From Ketobacter sp963922875 (GTDB lineage Bacteria; Pseudomonadota; Gammaproteobacteria; Pseudomonadales; Ketobacteraceae): DNA of 64,000 bases. Made by a program: the position numbers and the translations under genes. How positions within the stretch are numbered: position 1 is the first letter of the stretch; every line of letters begins with the position of its first letter. The notes under the pieces are model-generated. The model did no database searches. It was not told the origin of the DNA and worked only from the letters and a program-made list of their open reading frames with translations. Below are positions 56,209-63,834 of the stretch, piece by piece. Location: the NCBI GenBank assembly GCA_963922875.1, contig CAWUJH010000001.1, positions 653,265 to 717,264 of the forward strand, read 5' to 3'.

Positions 56209-56685
56209 ATGTCAGGTATTGGTCATATAGGCGAGCTTCAAACGATAGGCCAGATGGAGGCGGAAGGTTACGCAATTTACCTTCCTATGAAAGACAAAGG
56301 TATAGATTTCATTGCTGTAAAGAATAATCGCTCTACACAAGTTCAGGTGAAAACGTCTAAATTCCAGAAAGAGAGTTATTTTTGGTTCGATCTTCACAAA
56401 AGTAAAATGATCTATAGTGCTAACACTTACTATGTGTTCGTTCTTTACGTGCTGCCGCGTCGGAAGATGTTGGGAAAGGCAAAGAACTATCTTGTTATCC
56501 CATCTCTTGATCTGAAAGAAATGATCGAATCAGGCGACATAGTAATGAAAAATGGGAGCGACAATATTATGAATATTTTTGTTTATCCCGACGAGGAAAG
56601 TGGAAAATGGATATACAAGAACAAAGGACAAGAATTAGATCTTACCAAATACTGGAACCAATTCGATGTGTTGTATGGTACTTAA
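56209..56685 (+). CDS. Cassette 6: PD-(D/E)XK-like nuclease-fold protein
   Basis: 158 residues. GHIGELQTIGQMEAEGYAIYLP followed by GIDFIAVKNNRSTQVQVKTSK: possible catalytic set E9, D33, Q46 and K48, the QxK variant of the restriction-endonuclease fold seen in many small stand-alone nucleases. No DNA-binding extension or partner methylase. Could be a defence or DNA-repair enzyme; the match is by pattern only. Confidence 0.65.
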   Translation: MSGIGHIGELQTIGQMEAEGYAIYLPMKDKGIDFIAVKNNRSTQVQVKTSKFQKESYFWFDLHKSKMIYSANTYYVFVLYVLPRRKMLGKAKNYLVIPSLDLKEMIESGDIVMKNGSDNIMNIFVYPDEESGKWIYKNKGQELDLTKYWNQFDVLYGT

Positions 56686-56752
56686 TATTTAGTTTAGATT
56701 GTAACGTCAATATGCATGGGAGAGAGCAGTATTTAAACAGCAGAATGTTTGT

Positions 56753-56872
56753 TGCTAACAAACTCATCAAGTGGAGGCAACTACGCTCCGCGATATTTTG
56801 CGGTGTCGCTGCGCGCCACTTTACCGCAAAAATCGCTCCGCTACGTAGCCCCACTTATGTACGGCGTTAGCG
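56753..56872 (+). repeat. attC6
   Basis: 120 bp. R'' TGCTAAC (56753), R' GTTAGCG (56866). Family alpha, almost identical to attC2 and attC8. Tail before it degenerate. Closes cassette 6. Confidence 0.93.
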
Positions 56873-56915
56873 AATTCGTAGTAATTTGGTGCGTTTGGAA
56901 TTGGAATTTAGAAGG
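56866..56915 (+). repeat. Leader type B, cassette 7
   Basis: GTTAGCGAATTCG then AATTTGGTGCGTTTGGAAT, as in cassettes 2 and 3. Confidence 0.65.
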
Positions 56916-57040
56916 CATCGAAGATTATTCGTTTGGAAGAATTAGAGCTATAGAGATATTAAATCTCTAAGCTCATTTTATATATCAAGGAAATATGTAA
57001 AGCTTGATTCCAACAAGCAATTTCTGTAGGGGCTATAGTT

Positions 57041-57451
57041 ATGGAAGATATTTATTTAAAATTGCAAACTCCTAGCTGGTGGTTCACCGGAGTGTTTTTT
57101 ATTATAGTCGGTTTCATAATCAAATACGCGTTATTACAGTTTAAGATTAGCATTCGAAGATATTACAGAAACTCCACAGCAAAAATGTTAAGAAAGATAA
57201 AAAGCATGAGGTGGAATTACTATTCTGTCCATTATCAAATTTCAGTTGAGCGTAGTTATTTTGTGGTGTTCTTGCTTGTCTGCTTGTTCTACGCGATTCT
57301 TCTTGTTTCCTCTCCCTTTGCAGAAACGCTCAAACAGAACATCTGGCCTGGGATAATACTAACTGCACCAATATACATTGCTGAAGTGATTTGGTTGAAT
57401 AAATCATCTTTTGTAAAAAAATTGATTGAGCGAGCGAATAAAGTAGTATAG
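57041..57451 (+). CDS. Cassette 7: three-span membrane protein, unknown
   Basis: 136 residues; AGGGG upstream. Hydrophobic spans at about 15-33, 72-92 and 98-116, with a basic loop (RRYYRNSTAKMLRKIKSMR) between the first two. No known family. Confidence 0.7.
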   Translation: MEDIYLKLQTPSWWFTGVFFIIVGFIIKYALLQFKISIRRYYRNSTAKMLRKIKSMRWNYYSVHYQISVERSYFVVFLLVCLFYAILLVSSPFAETLKQNIWPGIILTAPIYIAEVIWLNKSSFVKKLIERANKVV

Positions 57452-57539
57452 GCGGAAACTATAAAAAATATTTACTGCATTATAGTGTGATAGAGTAATA
57501 ACTTGTTAAGTTCATGCTATTAAACAATAGTGTGTTTAT

Positions 57540-57656
57540 TGCTAACAATCACATGCATGGGAACCATGGGCTACGGCTTCAAGTTGTGCATGCGCTGCGC
57601 GCATTATTGCACAACTTTCACCTCCGCCCATGGTCCCATGATGTGGGGCGTTAGCG
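57540..57656 (+). repeat. attC7
   Basis: 117 bp. R'' TGCTAAC (57540), R' GTTAGCG (57650). Distinct body with CATGGGAACCATGGG / CCCATGGTCCCATG and AGTTGTGCATGCGC arms. Conserved tail before it (AACAATAGTGTGTTTAT). Closes cassette 7. Confidence 0.92.
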
Positions 57657-57683
57657 TGCCGTCAAATTTATTAATCGGGTGGG

Positions 57684-57702
57684 TCCACTTTTTGTGGGTA
57701 AC
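57684..57702 (+). repeat. Leader type A mini-hairpin, cassette 8
   Basis: TCCAC-TTTTT-GTGGGTAAC, the clearest copy; follows GTTAGCGTGCCGTCAAAT. Confidence 0.6.
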
Positions 57703-57758
57703 ATCGACTGAAAAAATTAAATAAATTGCACCAATTTAGTAGCATAAGGAAATTCTAG

Positions 57759-58043
57759 ATGGCATTAGAACGATTTGGTTTTATCGTTGTTGGTGATAGC
57801 TTCGAGCAGGAACTTGGTACTGATAGTTTCAGTATGAAGGTCGTAGGAATACGTAATCCAAAGGAATCTTTAGAAGTTGCGAGAAAAATGGTAGCTGACG
57901 GGATTCAAATAATTGAACTTTGTGGTGCTTTTGGACCAGTGTGGACCTCTCGTATACTTGAAGCGACAGATAATGCAGTTCCAATCGGTGCAGTGACGTA
58001 TGGTCCAGAGTCAATGCCAGGATTATTTCGAGTGCTATCATAA
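57759..58043 (+). CDS. Cassette 8: DUF6506-like small protein
   Basis: 94 residues; AAGGAA upstream. VVGIRNPKESLEVARKMVADGIQIIELCGAFGP and IPIGAVTYG-type ending recall a DUF6506-like alpha/beta protein. Soluble; function unknown. Confidence 0.65.
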   Translation: MALERFGFIVVGDSFEQELGTDSFSMKVVGIRNPKESLEVARKMVADGIQIIELCGAFGPVWTSRILEATDNAVPIGAVTYGPESMPGLFRVLS

Positions 58044-58170
58044 GTTTGTATATGGCTACAGATAGCTAGAGTTCAAGTTTCGTGCAACGGTTCATCAGAC
58101 TACTATCGTATTTATTACATGTACATTCGGTTGATTTTTGCGTGCTAAATTTAAACAGTAGTGTGTTTAT

Positions 58171-58290
58171 CGCTAACAAAGTCATCAAGTGGAGGCAACT
58201 ACGCTGCGCGATGTTTTGCGGTGTCGCTGCGCGCCATTTTACCGCAAAAATCGCTCCGCTACGTAGCCCCACTTATGCACGGCGTTATGC
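58171..58290 (+). repeat. attC8
   Basis: 120 bp. R'' CGCTAAC (58171), R' GTTATGC (58284). Family alpha. Full conserved tail before it (GTGCTAAATTTAAACAGTAG, 58142). Closes cassette 8. Confidence 0.93.
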
Positions 58291-58346
58291 TCAATCGGGA
58301 TCGTAGCAGTAGATCAGAGCTGGAAAATAGCGCCAAGGGAGGAATG

Positions 58347-58778
58347 ATGAGGGGAGCTTGTTTGTGTGGGGACATTGAATATGAGGTTTCCAAATATAAT
58401 GGGAACATATATCAATGTCATTGTTCTTTGTGTAGAAAACAAGGTGGTTCGTTCTCAAATTCTGGAGCGATTGTCCCGGTAGAGAATCTAAGATGGGTGA
58501 AAGGACAAGATAGAATTAACATCTGGGTGAAAGATACTGGATTCACTTCGTCGTTTTGCAAGGGCTGCGGATCACCTGTTCCAAACCTTCTGAGAAAGCT
58601 CGATTATTATTGGATTCCAGTCGGAACACTCGAAGATGGAGATTTCAATGTTGTTGCAAGTATTTTCCATAATTCAAAGGCGAGCTGGGCTACTGTATCA
58701 CCTGAAAGTATGCAATTCGACGGTATGCCGGATGTGAATGAATTTATAGATTATTTAGGTAAGGAATGGCATGGGTAA
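58347..58778 (+). CDS. Cassette 9: GFA/CENP-V family zinc protein
   Basis: 143 residues from ATG 58347 (AAGGGAGG upstream; ATG 58344 is closer to it). Zinc cysteines ACLCGDIEYEV (C5, C7), QCHCSLCRK (CHC..C) and FCKGCGSPV, the glutathione-dependent formaldehyde-activating enzyme fold. GFA proteins are frequent integron cargo. Substrate uncertain. Confidence 0.92.
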   Translation: MRGACLCGDIEYEVSKYNGNIYQCHCSLCRKQGGSFSNSGAIVPVENLRWVKGQDRINIWVKDTGFTSSFCKGCGSPVPNLLRKLDYYWIPVGTLEDGDFNVVASIFHNSKASWATVSPESMQFDGMPDVNEFIDYLGKEWHG

Positions 58779-58790
58779 AATGGGGCCCAA

Positions 58791-58904
58791 GCATAACAAG
58801 TGCAAGCAGGGGAAGCCAACTACGCGCCGCAAACTGTGGTGCGCTGCGCGCACTTTACCACATGTTTGTTCCACTGCATTTGTCCCGTGGCCACGGCGTT
58901 AGAA
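58791..58904 (+). repeat. attC9
   Basis: 114 bp. R'' GCATAAC (58791, exact complement of this cassette's GTTATGC), R' GTTAGAA (58898). Family gamma (CAACTACGCGCCGCAAA). Starts 12 bp after the gene. Closes cassette 9. Confidence 0.93.
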
Positions 58905-58996
58905 GTCCAAATTCAGCAACGTAAATACGATTAGAAAAAGACTGGGCTGTATATTTTTGGTTTTGTAGATCAACGCATTAATCAGGAGAGTTAGTG

Positions 58997-59455
58997 ATGT
59001 ACTTTTGGAATACGGGAAAGTTGGTTGGAGACCTAAGAAATGATTTGGTCACGGAGCGAAATTTCAAAAATTATTACATGGCTTCAAGCCTTATAATGAT
59101 GGCTAGCTACTATCTTGCTATGACTGCTCCGCGAGAGAATATGGTAATTATGTTAGTAGAAGCTATTGGCTCTATCATTATCACAGTTTTTGGGATTAAT
59201 TATGTATTTAAACGTAATGGGGGCGACGGTGGCCATAGTTTCGTTAACAGAGCTCTGGCGCTTTCCTTACCTTTAATGATTAAATTATTTTTGGCTGGCA
59301 TGTTAATTGGCATTATAGAGACCATTGCTAATGAGCTTGCCATACCTAAGAAAACTCTTGATATAGCTGGCGCTGCGTTATTATTGTTAATCCAACTTGT
59401 TTTCTTTTGGCGGCTTGCCGTACATATTCAAAGAGTCAGTGTTAATGTGGATTAG
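58997..59455 (+). CDS. Cassette 10: four-span membrane protein, unknown
   Basis: 152 residues from ATG 58997 (AGGAGAG upstream; GTG 58994 possible). Spans at about 28-45, 50-70, 90-110 and 122-142. No recognised family. Confidence 0.72.
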   Translation: MYFWNTGKLVGDLRNDLVTERNFKNYYMASSLIMMASYYLAMTAPRENMVIMLVEAIGSIIITVFGINYVFKRNGGDGGHSFVNRALALSLPLMIKLFLAGMLIGIIETIANELAIPKKTLDIAGAALLLLIQLVFFWRLAVHIQRVSVNVD

Positions 59456-59495
59456 GATATTCAATAACTAGCAAATCTAAATTACAGCATGCTAA

Positions 59496-59608
59496 TCTAA
59501 CAATCCGCACCACGTGGACAATAGTACGCGCGAATCTTGCGTGAATTGCTTCGCAATTTTATCACGCAATCTCCGCACGTCCTATTGCCAGTGTGCTCAG
59601 CGTTATAA
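59496..59608 (+). repeat. attC10
   Basis: 113 bp. R'' ATCTAAC (59496), R' GTTATAA (59602). Family delta (CACGTGGACAATAG...CCTATTGCCAGTGTG). Closes cassette 10. Confidence 0.92.
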
Positions 59609-59622
59609 GCACGGAGAGTTTT

Positions 59623-59961
59623 GTGGCTCAAATTGAATACAATGTCAAAATCCTCCGAGAAGCTTTGCTTGGTTTAAGTTCTAGCGGTGATGAGCAGTTG
59701 CGTATGAATAAAGATGGATTGGAGCATCTTGAAGATGTATTTGATCCGATGCCTTTAGATTTTCTACCCTGGCTAGAAGAGAGCGGAGTCGTAAGTTCAA
59801 GCTTCTCACGCTCGTTCAGGGAACTTTATAGTGATATTGATCAAACTGTTGGCCACCTTGACTGGAAAGATCAAGATGAATTTATTGCTAGTAATGGTAA
59901 AACACTGCAAGAATGGAGAGTCAGATCAAAAATGCTTCTCGACCAATTGTGTGGCTTATAA
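59623..59961 (+). CDS. Cassette 11, gene 1: soluble protein, unknown
   Basis: 112 residues from GTG 59623 (GGAGAG upstream). Acidic helical protein (EALLGLSSSGDEQLRMNKDGLEHLEDVFDPMPLDFLPW). Unknown. Its stop codon lies inside a relic R'' core (59956-59962), and a second gene follows in the same cassette. Confidence 0.65.
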   Translation: MAQIEYNVKILREALLGLSSSGDEQLRMNKDGLEHLEDVFDPMPLDFLPWLEESGVVSSSFSRSFRELYSDIDQTVGHLDWKDQDEFIASNGKTLQEWRVRSKMLLDQLCGL

Positions 59962-59974
59962 TTAGACGTTATAA
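59956..59974 (+). repeat. Collapsed attC relic inside cassette 11
   Basis: TTATAAT (R''-like, 6/7) - TAGAC - GTTATAA (R', identical to the core opening this cassette): an attC reduced to 19 bp without its hairpin body. Confidence 0.6.
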
Positions 59975-59991
59975 GGTCTAGGGAAAGTAAA

Positions 59992-60375
59992 GTGGTACTT
60001 CAAAACGTAACTCTCGCAATATCTGTGCTATTGCTGCTTGGAGGATCTATTGAAGGTTTCAAATATTTTAATCAGAGCAGTATTTTAGTGTTTCAAGATT
60101 ATCCTCTTGCGATACTAATACTGATTTTAAATGGATTTCTCTTTTTGCTTGGCTACATAAAGTTTTCTAATATTGATTTTGCAAAATACTGGCTCATTTC
60201 TGCAGCAGTATTACTGCTTATTCAAGGGGTTGTATTCTCCACATATGATGCTTACTTCGGTTTCGGCAGGTCGTTTGAGGCGTTCCCATTTTTAGCCCCA
60301 GTTCTACTTTTCCATGCTGGACTAGTGGTGTGGTATATAAAGGAAATATTAAAGTATGGGAAAAAGGCCTTATAA
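59992..60375 (+). CDS. Cassette 11, gene 2: four-span membrane protein
   Basis: 127 residues from GTG 59992 (GGGAAAG upstream). Four hydrophobic spans; cytosolic tail EILKYGKKAL. Its stop overlaps the R'' of attC11. No recognised family. Confidence 0.7.
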   Translation: MVLQNVTLAISVLLLLGGSIEGFKYFNQSSILVFQDYPLAILILILNGFLFLLGYIKFSNIDFAKYWLISAAVLLLIQGVVFSTYDAYFGFGRSFEAFPFLAPVLLFHAGLVVWYIKEILKYGKKAL

Positions 60376-60483
60376 CCAAACGCAGCACGTGGACAATAGG
60401 ACGCACGAATTTTGCGTGAATTGCTGCGCAATTTTATCACGCAATCTCCGCACGCCCTATTGCCAGTGTGCTCAGCGTTAGCG
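60370..60483 (+). repeat. attC11
   Basis: 114 bp. R'' TTATAAC (60370, exact complement of GTTATAA at 59602, proving that the two genes above form one cassette), R' GTTAGCG (60477). Family delta, near-identical to attC10. Confidence 0.93.
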
Positions 60484-60510
60484 TGTCGACTAATAGACAA
60501 ATCAGTTGTA

Positions 60511-60528
60511 TCTACTTTTGGTGGGAAA
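60511..60528 (+). repeat. Leader type A mini-hairpin, cassette 12
   Basis: TCTAC-TTTTG-GTGGGAAAC; pairing kept with a wobble; follows GTTAGCGTGTCGACTAAT. Confidence 0.55.
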
Positions 60529-60540
60529 CACATATCAAGC

Positions 60541-60981
60541 ATGATTCGAAAATATATCGAAAGTGACTTCGAGAGATTGAATGAGATTTACAATTCATCA
60601 AAGCTGGATGAGCTTCGATATGAGCCTGAAAAGTTTGAGTTGCTTTCGTTAGATCGAGATGAAAAGCGCAGAAATAAGATATTTGAGTCCGATATCTACT
60701 TATATTGTGATGGAGAAACAAAGGGTTTCATTGCTATCTACGAATCTGAAATTCGAGCGCTGTTTGTTTGCCCAAACTATAGAGGTGACGGTATTGGGCA
60801 AGCCCTGCTAAGGTTTGCCCTAGAGAATATTAGCAGTGATATTTGCCTTTTTGTGGCTCATTCAAACACGCCTGCGATAGTACTTTATGAAAAGTATGGA
60901 TTTAAAATATCGGATTCTTTCGTTACTGAGTATAACTCTAAGCAAGTTATGGCATGTAAAATGGTGCGTGCTTATCGCTAG
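60541..60981 (+). CDS. Cassette 12: GNAT acetyltransferase
   Basis: 146 residues from ATG 60541. N-terminal MIRKYIESDFERLNEIYN, acetyl-CoA motif A IRALFVCPNYRGDGIGQALLRFAL and motif B ALVLYEKYGFKI-type stretch (PAIVLYEKYGFKI). A full small GNAT; acceptor unknown. GNATs are common integron cargo, including antibiotic and toxin-type enzymes. Confidence 0.9.
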   Translation: MIRKYIESDFERLNEIYNSSKLDELRYEPEKFELLSLDRDEKRRNKIFESDIYLYCDGETKGFIAIYESEIRALFVCPNYRGDGIGQALLRFALENISSDICLFVAHSNTPAIVLYEKYGFKISDSFVTEYNSKQVMACKMVRAYR

Positions 60982-61054
60982 TCTACGTAGCTCGCTCAGC
61001 GCACAACATCGGATTTTTTGATTGGGTGTTAGATTTAACCATAAGTGTGTTTAT

Positions 61055-61166
61055 TGCTAACCATGCGTTCAAGGGGACGTGGTTACGCTCCGCAATTTTT
61101 TGGGTGCTGCGCACTTTACCCAAAAAATAGCTCCACTACACCACGCCCCTTAACTCTTAGTTAGCG
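61055..61166 (+). repeat. attC12
   Basis: 112 bp. R'' TGCTAAC (61055), R' GTTAGCG (61160). Family beta. Conserved tail before it (GTTAGATTTAACCATAAG). Closes cassette 12. Confidence 0.92.
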
Positions 61167-61192
61167 TGTCGAATAATTAACTAAAGGGTGCT

Positions 61193-61212
61193 TTCCACTT
61201 TATGTGGGTAAC
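61193..61212 (+). repeat. Leader type A mini-hairpin, cassette 13
   Basis: TTCCAC-TTTAT-GTGGGTAAC; follows GTTAGCGTGTCGAATAAT. Confidence 0.6.
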
Positions 61213-61228
61213 ACGATTGGATAGAGCA

Positions 61229-61680
61229 ATGACTTACATAGATACACTGATGGATAACTGTAAAAAGGCGAAAACTGCGAAGCCTGTGAAGGACTTTGTG
61301 CTATCCAAAATGTCAGACCTTAATAATATTGATAAGGCCATATATATAATCGAGGAGATCAATGGCGATAATGAAAAAACATTTATTGCTCTATCCGATT
61401 ACAAAAAACAAAGGAACGTGCTTGCCCAAAGCTGAATGCACCCTCTTCGGTAATGTACGTAGGCTCGTCCACCACTGGTATTAAGAAACGTATTGAGCAG
61501 CATCTTGGTGATGGGCCGAAAGGAACGTATGCTTTACATTTAAAGCACTGGTTCAAAGGTACACATAAAATCACAGTCAAGGTTTATGATGAGCCAATAG
61601 AGGTGATACAAATCATCGAAGATGCATTGTCCCATGATTTGGCTCCGGCTTTCGGTAAAAGTGGTGGCAATAACAAGTGA
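61229..61680 (+). pseudogene. Cassette 13: GIY-YIG-like protein broken by a frameshift
   Basis: The first frame (from ATG 61229) gives KAIYIIEEINGDN, the GIY half, and ends at 61435. The next frame (-1) is open through CPKLNAPSS and continues as MYVGSSTTGIKKRIEQHLG, the YIG half with its Arg, to 61680. The shift lies at or after the A6 run near 61403-61408. Joined, the product is about 150 residues, a small GIY-YIG nuclease-like domain. It is either a mutation, a sequencing error or programmed slippage. Confidence 0.65.
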
Positions 61681-61760
61681 GTAATCCACCTAGTATCAAT
61701 TTTGAAGTGCAACGTCAGGTTATATGGTTAAGTGCTAGATTTAAACATCAGCGCGTTTAT

Positions 61761-61879
61761 TGCTAACCATGCGTTCAAGGGGGACGTGGTTACGCTCCGC
61801 GATTTTTGCGATTTCGCTTCGCTTCACTTTACCGCAAAAATAGCTCCACTACACCACGCCCCTTAACTCTGCGTTAGCT
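61761..61879 (+). repeat. attC13
   Basis: 119 bp. R'' TGCTAAC (61761), R' GTTAGCT (61873). Family beta outer arms with an alpha-like centre (ACTTTACCGCAAAAAT), a possible recombinant. Conserved tail before it (GTGCTAGATTTAAACATC). Closes cassette 13. Confidence 0.92.
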
Positions 61880-61943
61880 CGTCAAGGTTTTAAATCCAGT
61901 ATGTAGATATCATTTGCTCTTTATCAACGGGTTTTTATAAAAC

Positions 61944-62366
61944 ATGATCGCTGAAAGAAAATCAAAATATACACCTATTATATTGATAACTATTCTGGCT
62001 ATCTTATCTGGTGTCATATATAAGAGTTTGATACTAGGTTCGGAACCACTAGTAGGATTGTTATTTCTAATCTTTGGAGCGGGAATAATCTACTGGCTTA
62101 TTGATGAGGTATTCTTCGTTGCCGAATATGCTGAGATAGTTGGCGATAATATTATTGTAACTTATAAATCTAGCAGTCGTTCGATTAAGATTAGCGATAT
62201 AGAAAGAATATCAGCGGGCTTTCCAAATGGCAAAGGAATTACCATAAATGAGAATACAGATGGGCGTAGAAAAAAGATAAAATTTTACGCAAAAACTACA
62301 AATTTTGGTGTTACTTATAGTAAAGAATTTAAAGATTTCATTAATAAAATTGGCGGGTTTAGCTAA
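61944..62366 (+). CDS. Cassette 14: two-span membrane protein with PH-like tail
   Basis: 140 residues. Two spans (about 10-30 and 38-58), then a beta-rich soluble part (VGDNIIVTYKSSSRSIKISDIERISAG) like bacterial PH/YdbS-type domains. Its stop codon TAA is part of the R'' core of attC14. Function unknown. Confidence 0.7.
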   Translation: MIAERKSKYTPIILITILAILSGVIYKSLILGSEPLVGLLFLIFGAGIIYWLIDEVFFVAEYAEIVGDNIIVTYKSSSRSIKISDIERISAGFPNGKGITINENTDGRRKKIKFYAKTTNFGVTYSKEFKDFINKIGGFS

Positions 62367-62474
62367 CAATTTCATGAACTGGGACGTGGTTACGCTCCAA
62401 AAATTTGCGAATGCTACGCATTTTATTCGAAAATTTACTCCGCTACACCACGCCCGTTATGATAGGCGTTATGC
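62361..62474 (+). repeat. attC14
   Basis: 114 bp. R'' AGCTAAC (62361, exact complement of GTTAGCT), R' GTTATGC (62468). Family beta. Overlaps the gene stop. Closes cassette 14. Confidence 0.93.
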
Positions 62475-62492
62475 CTCAAGGTAGATTAGGCC

Positions 62493-63074
62493 ATGGAAAC
62501 TAGACCGAATAAATCTGAAGAAATGTTTTTAAATCTGGGGTACAACCGATTTTACGATTTATTCGATGAGATCATGGCAGATAGTTTCTGGAAAAAAGAA
62601 GATTGGTATCGATTTAGTAAAGTATCAAGTATTTTCTCAGTGTACGCTGAGTTACTAACTTACGAGCCCTTCAAGTACGTACTAGAAGCACTCAAAAAAC
62701 AGCGTCCACCAATGGAGTCCGAGATTGGTGGACCAATGTTCAAGTTTGTTCGTAATGTATTTGCACATTTTCCATTTTTTGAAAGATGGGATGATGTATG
62801 GGTGAGTAAAGAGCTGGTTAATTGGCAAAAAGAAGGTATGACAATTGATCGATTCTTGAAGAAATACGCGGGCCATGATGAGATCAAGTACCGCTTCTGG
62901 GAGGCTGATAAAAAAGAAATGACTTACATGAGTATTTCTTTCCCTCCGGAATTTGAGAACAACAAAATATATCTTAAAGATATGATTGCTGAAAAAGACG
63001 GTACAAAGTTTTCAATAATAATGATGCGGCAAATACTAAACACACAAGTTGAATCAGTTAGTGATAAGGCATAA
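62493..63074 (+). CDS. Cassette 15: helical protein with HEPN-like RN-x3-H motif
   Basis: 193 residues, the largest cassette product. Start ATG 62493 is 25 bp after the core, without a strong binding site. All-alpha N-terminal two thirds with FVRNVFAHFPFFERW (R87, N88, H92), which fits the R-x4-H active site of HEPN RNases. Stop codon lies in the R'' of attC15. HEPN proteins are toxins or anti-phage RNases elsewhere; no partner antitoxin gene is visible. Confidence 0.5.
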   Translation: METRPNKSEEMFLNLGYNRFYDLFDEIMADSFWKKEDWYRFSKVSSIFSVYAELLTYEPFKYVLEALKKQRPPMESEIGGPMFKFVRNVFAHFPFFERWDDVWVSKELVNWQKEGMTIDRFLKKYAGHDEIKYRFWEADKKEMTYMSISFPPEFENNKIYLKDMIAEKDGTKFSIIMMRQILNTQVESVSDKA

Positions 63075-63182
63075 CAAGTGCATGCACAGGAAGTCAACTA
63101 CGCGCCGCAAATTGTGGTGCGCTTTGCGCACTTTACCACAATTAGTTCTGCTCCGTTGCCTCCTGTGATGCAGGCGTTAGCT
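63069..63182 (+). repeat. attC15
   Basis: 114 bp. R'' GCATAAC (63069, exact complement of GTTATGC), R' GTTAGCT (63176). Family gamma, like attC9. Closes cassette 15. Confidence 0.93.
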
Positions 63183-63254
63183 GTTCTAAGTATCGTAATT
63201 CTTGTATGCAGGATGTCTACGTCTATTCAGTAGAATTGATCGTCGGGTATTAAC

Positions 63255-63716
63255 ATGAATTATTTTACACTATTAATATTCTTAGCTTTATTGGTTGGGC
63301 CTTTAATTTATATTGGAAAAATCCACATAAAAGAATGGGTGGATCCTAACAGTTCTACCAAACATTTTTGGGAGCCTCAAAAGATTATTTCAGTTTTGGT
63401 AGTATCAGTATTTCTGGGCCTCACTTGTATACCTGTATTGATTGGTAAGGAAGGGCGATTTGGTATGGGTAGCTATATAATTCCGTTTTTTACATCTCCC
63501 ACAGGGGTAAAGGGTAATCCTATATTCCCGTTTGTTATTTTTCCTACTTGGTCGTTAGCTTTAACTCTATTTCCTAAAGTGGTATCTGATAAGGTTTTTT
63601 CTGGTGGCCTATTTAACAGTAGAGCCTCTGATAAGTTTGTCATTGTGCTTGGACATTGTTTGTATACAACGAGTATTATTGTATATTTTATTCTCTATTA
63701 TGAGCTTTCATCGTAG
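63255..63716 (+). CDS. Cassette 16: four-span membrane protein, unknown
   Basis: 153 residues. Spans at about 4-20, 44-63, 90-107 and 128-148. No recognised family. Its leader resembles neither type A nor B clearly. Confidence 0.7.
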   Translation: MNYFTLLIFLALLVGPLIYIGKIHIKEWVDPNSSTKHFWEPQKIISVLVVSVFLGLTCIPVLIGKEGRFGMGSYIIPFFTSPTGVKGNPIFPFVIFPTWSLALTLFPKVVSDKVFSGGLFNSRASDKFVIVLGHCLYTTSIIVYFILYYELSS

Positions 63717-63834
63717 AAAATTGCAATTCTCTCGGGTTACTAAGAGTAGATAAAAATGCAGCGTATACATCAGCTTACATGAGCAAAATTTTGGCATATA
63801 ATTGAGTGCTAAATTTAATTTATTGCGCGCTTAT

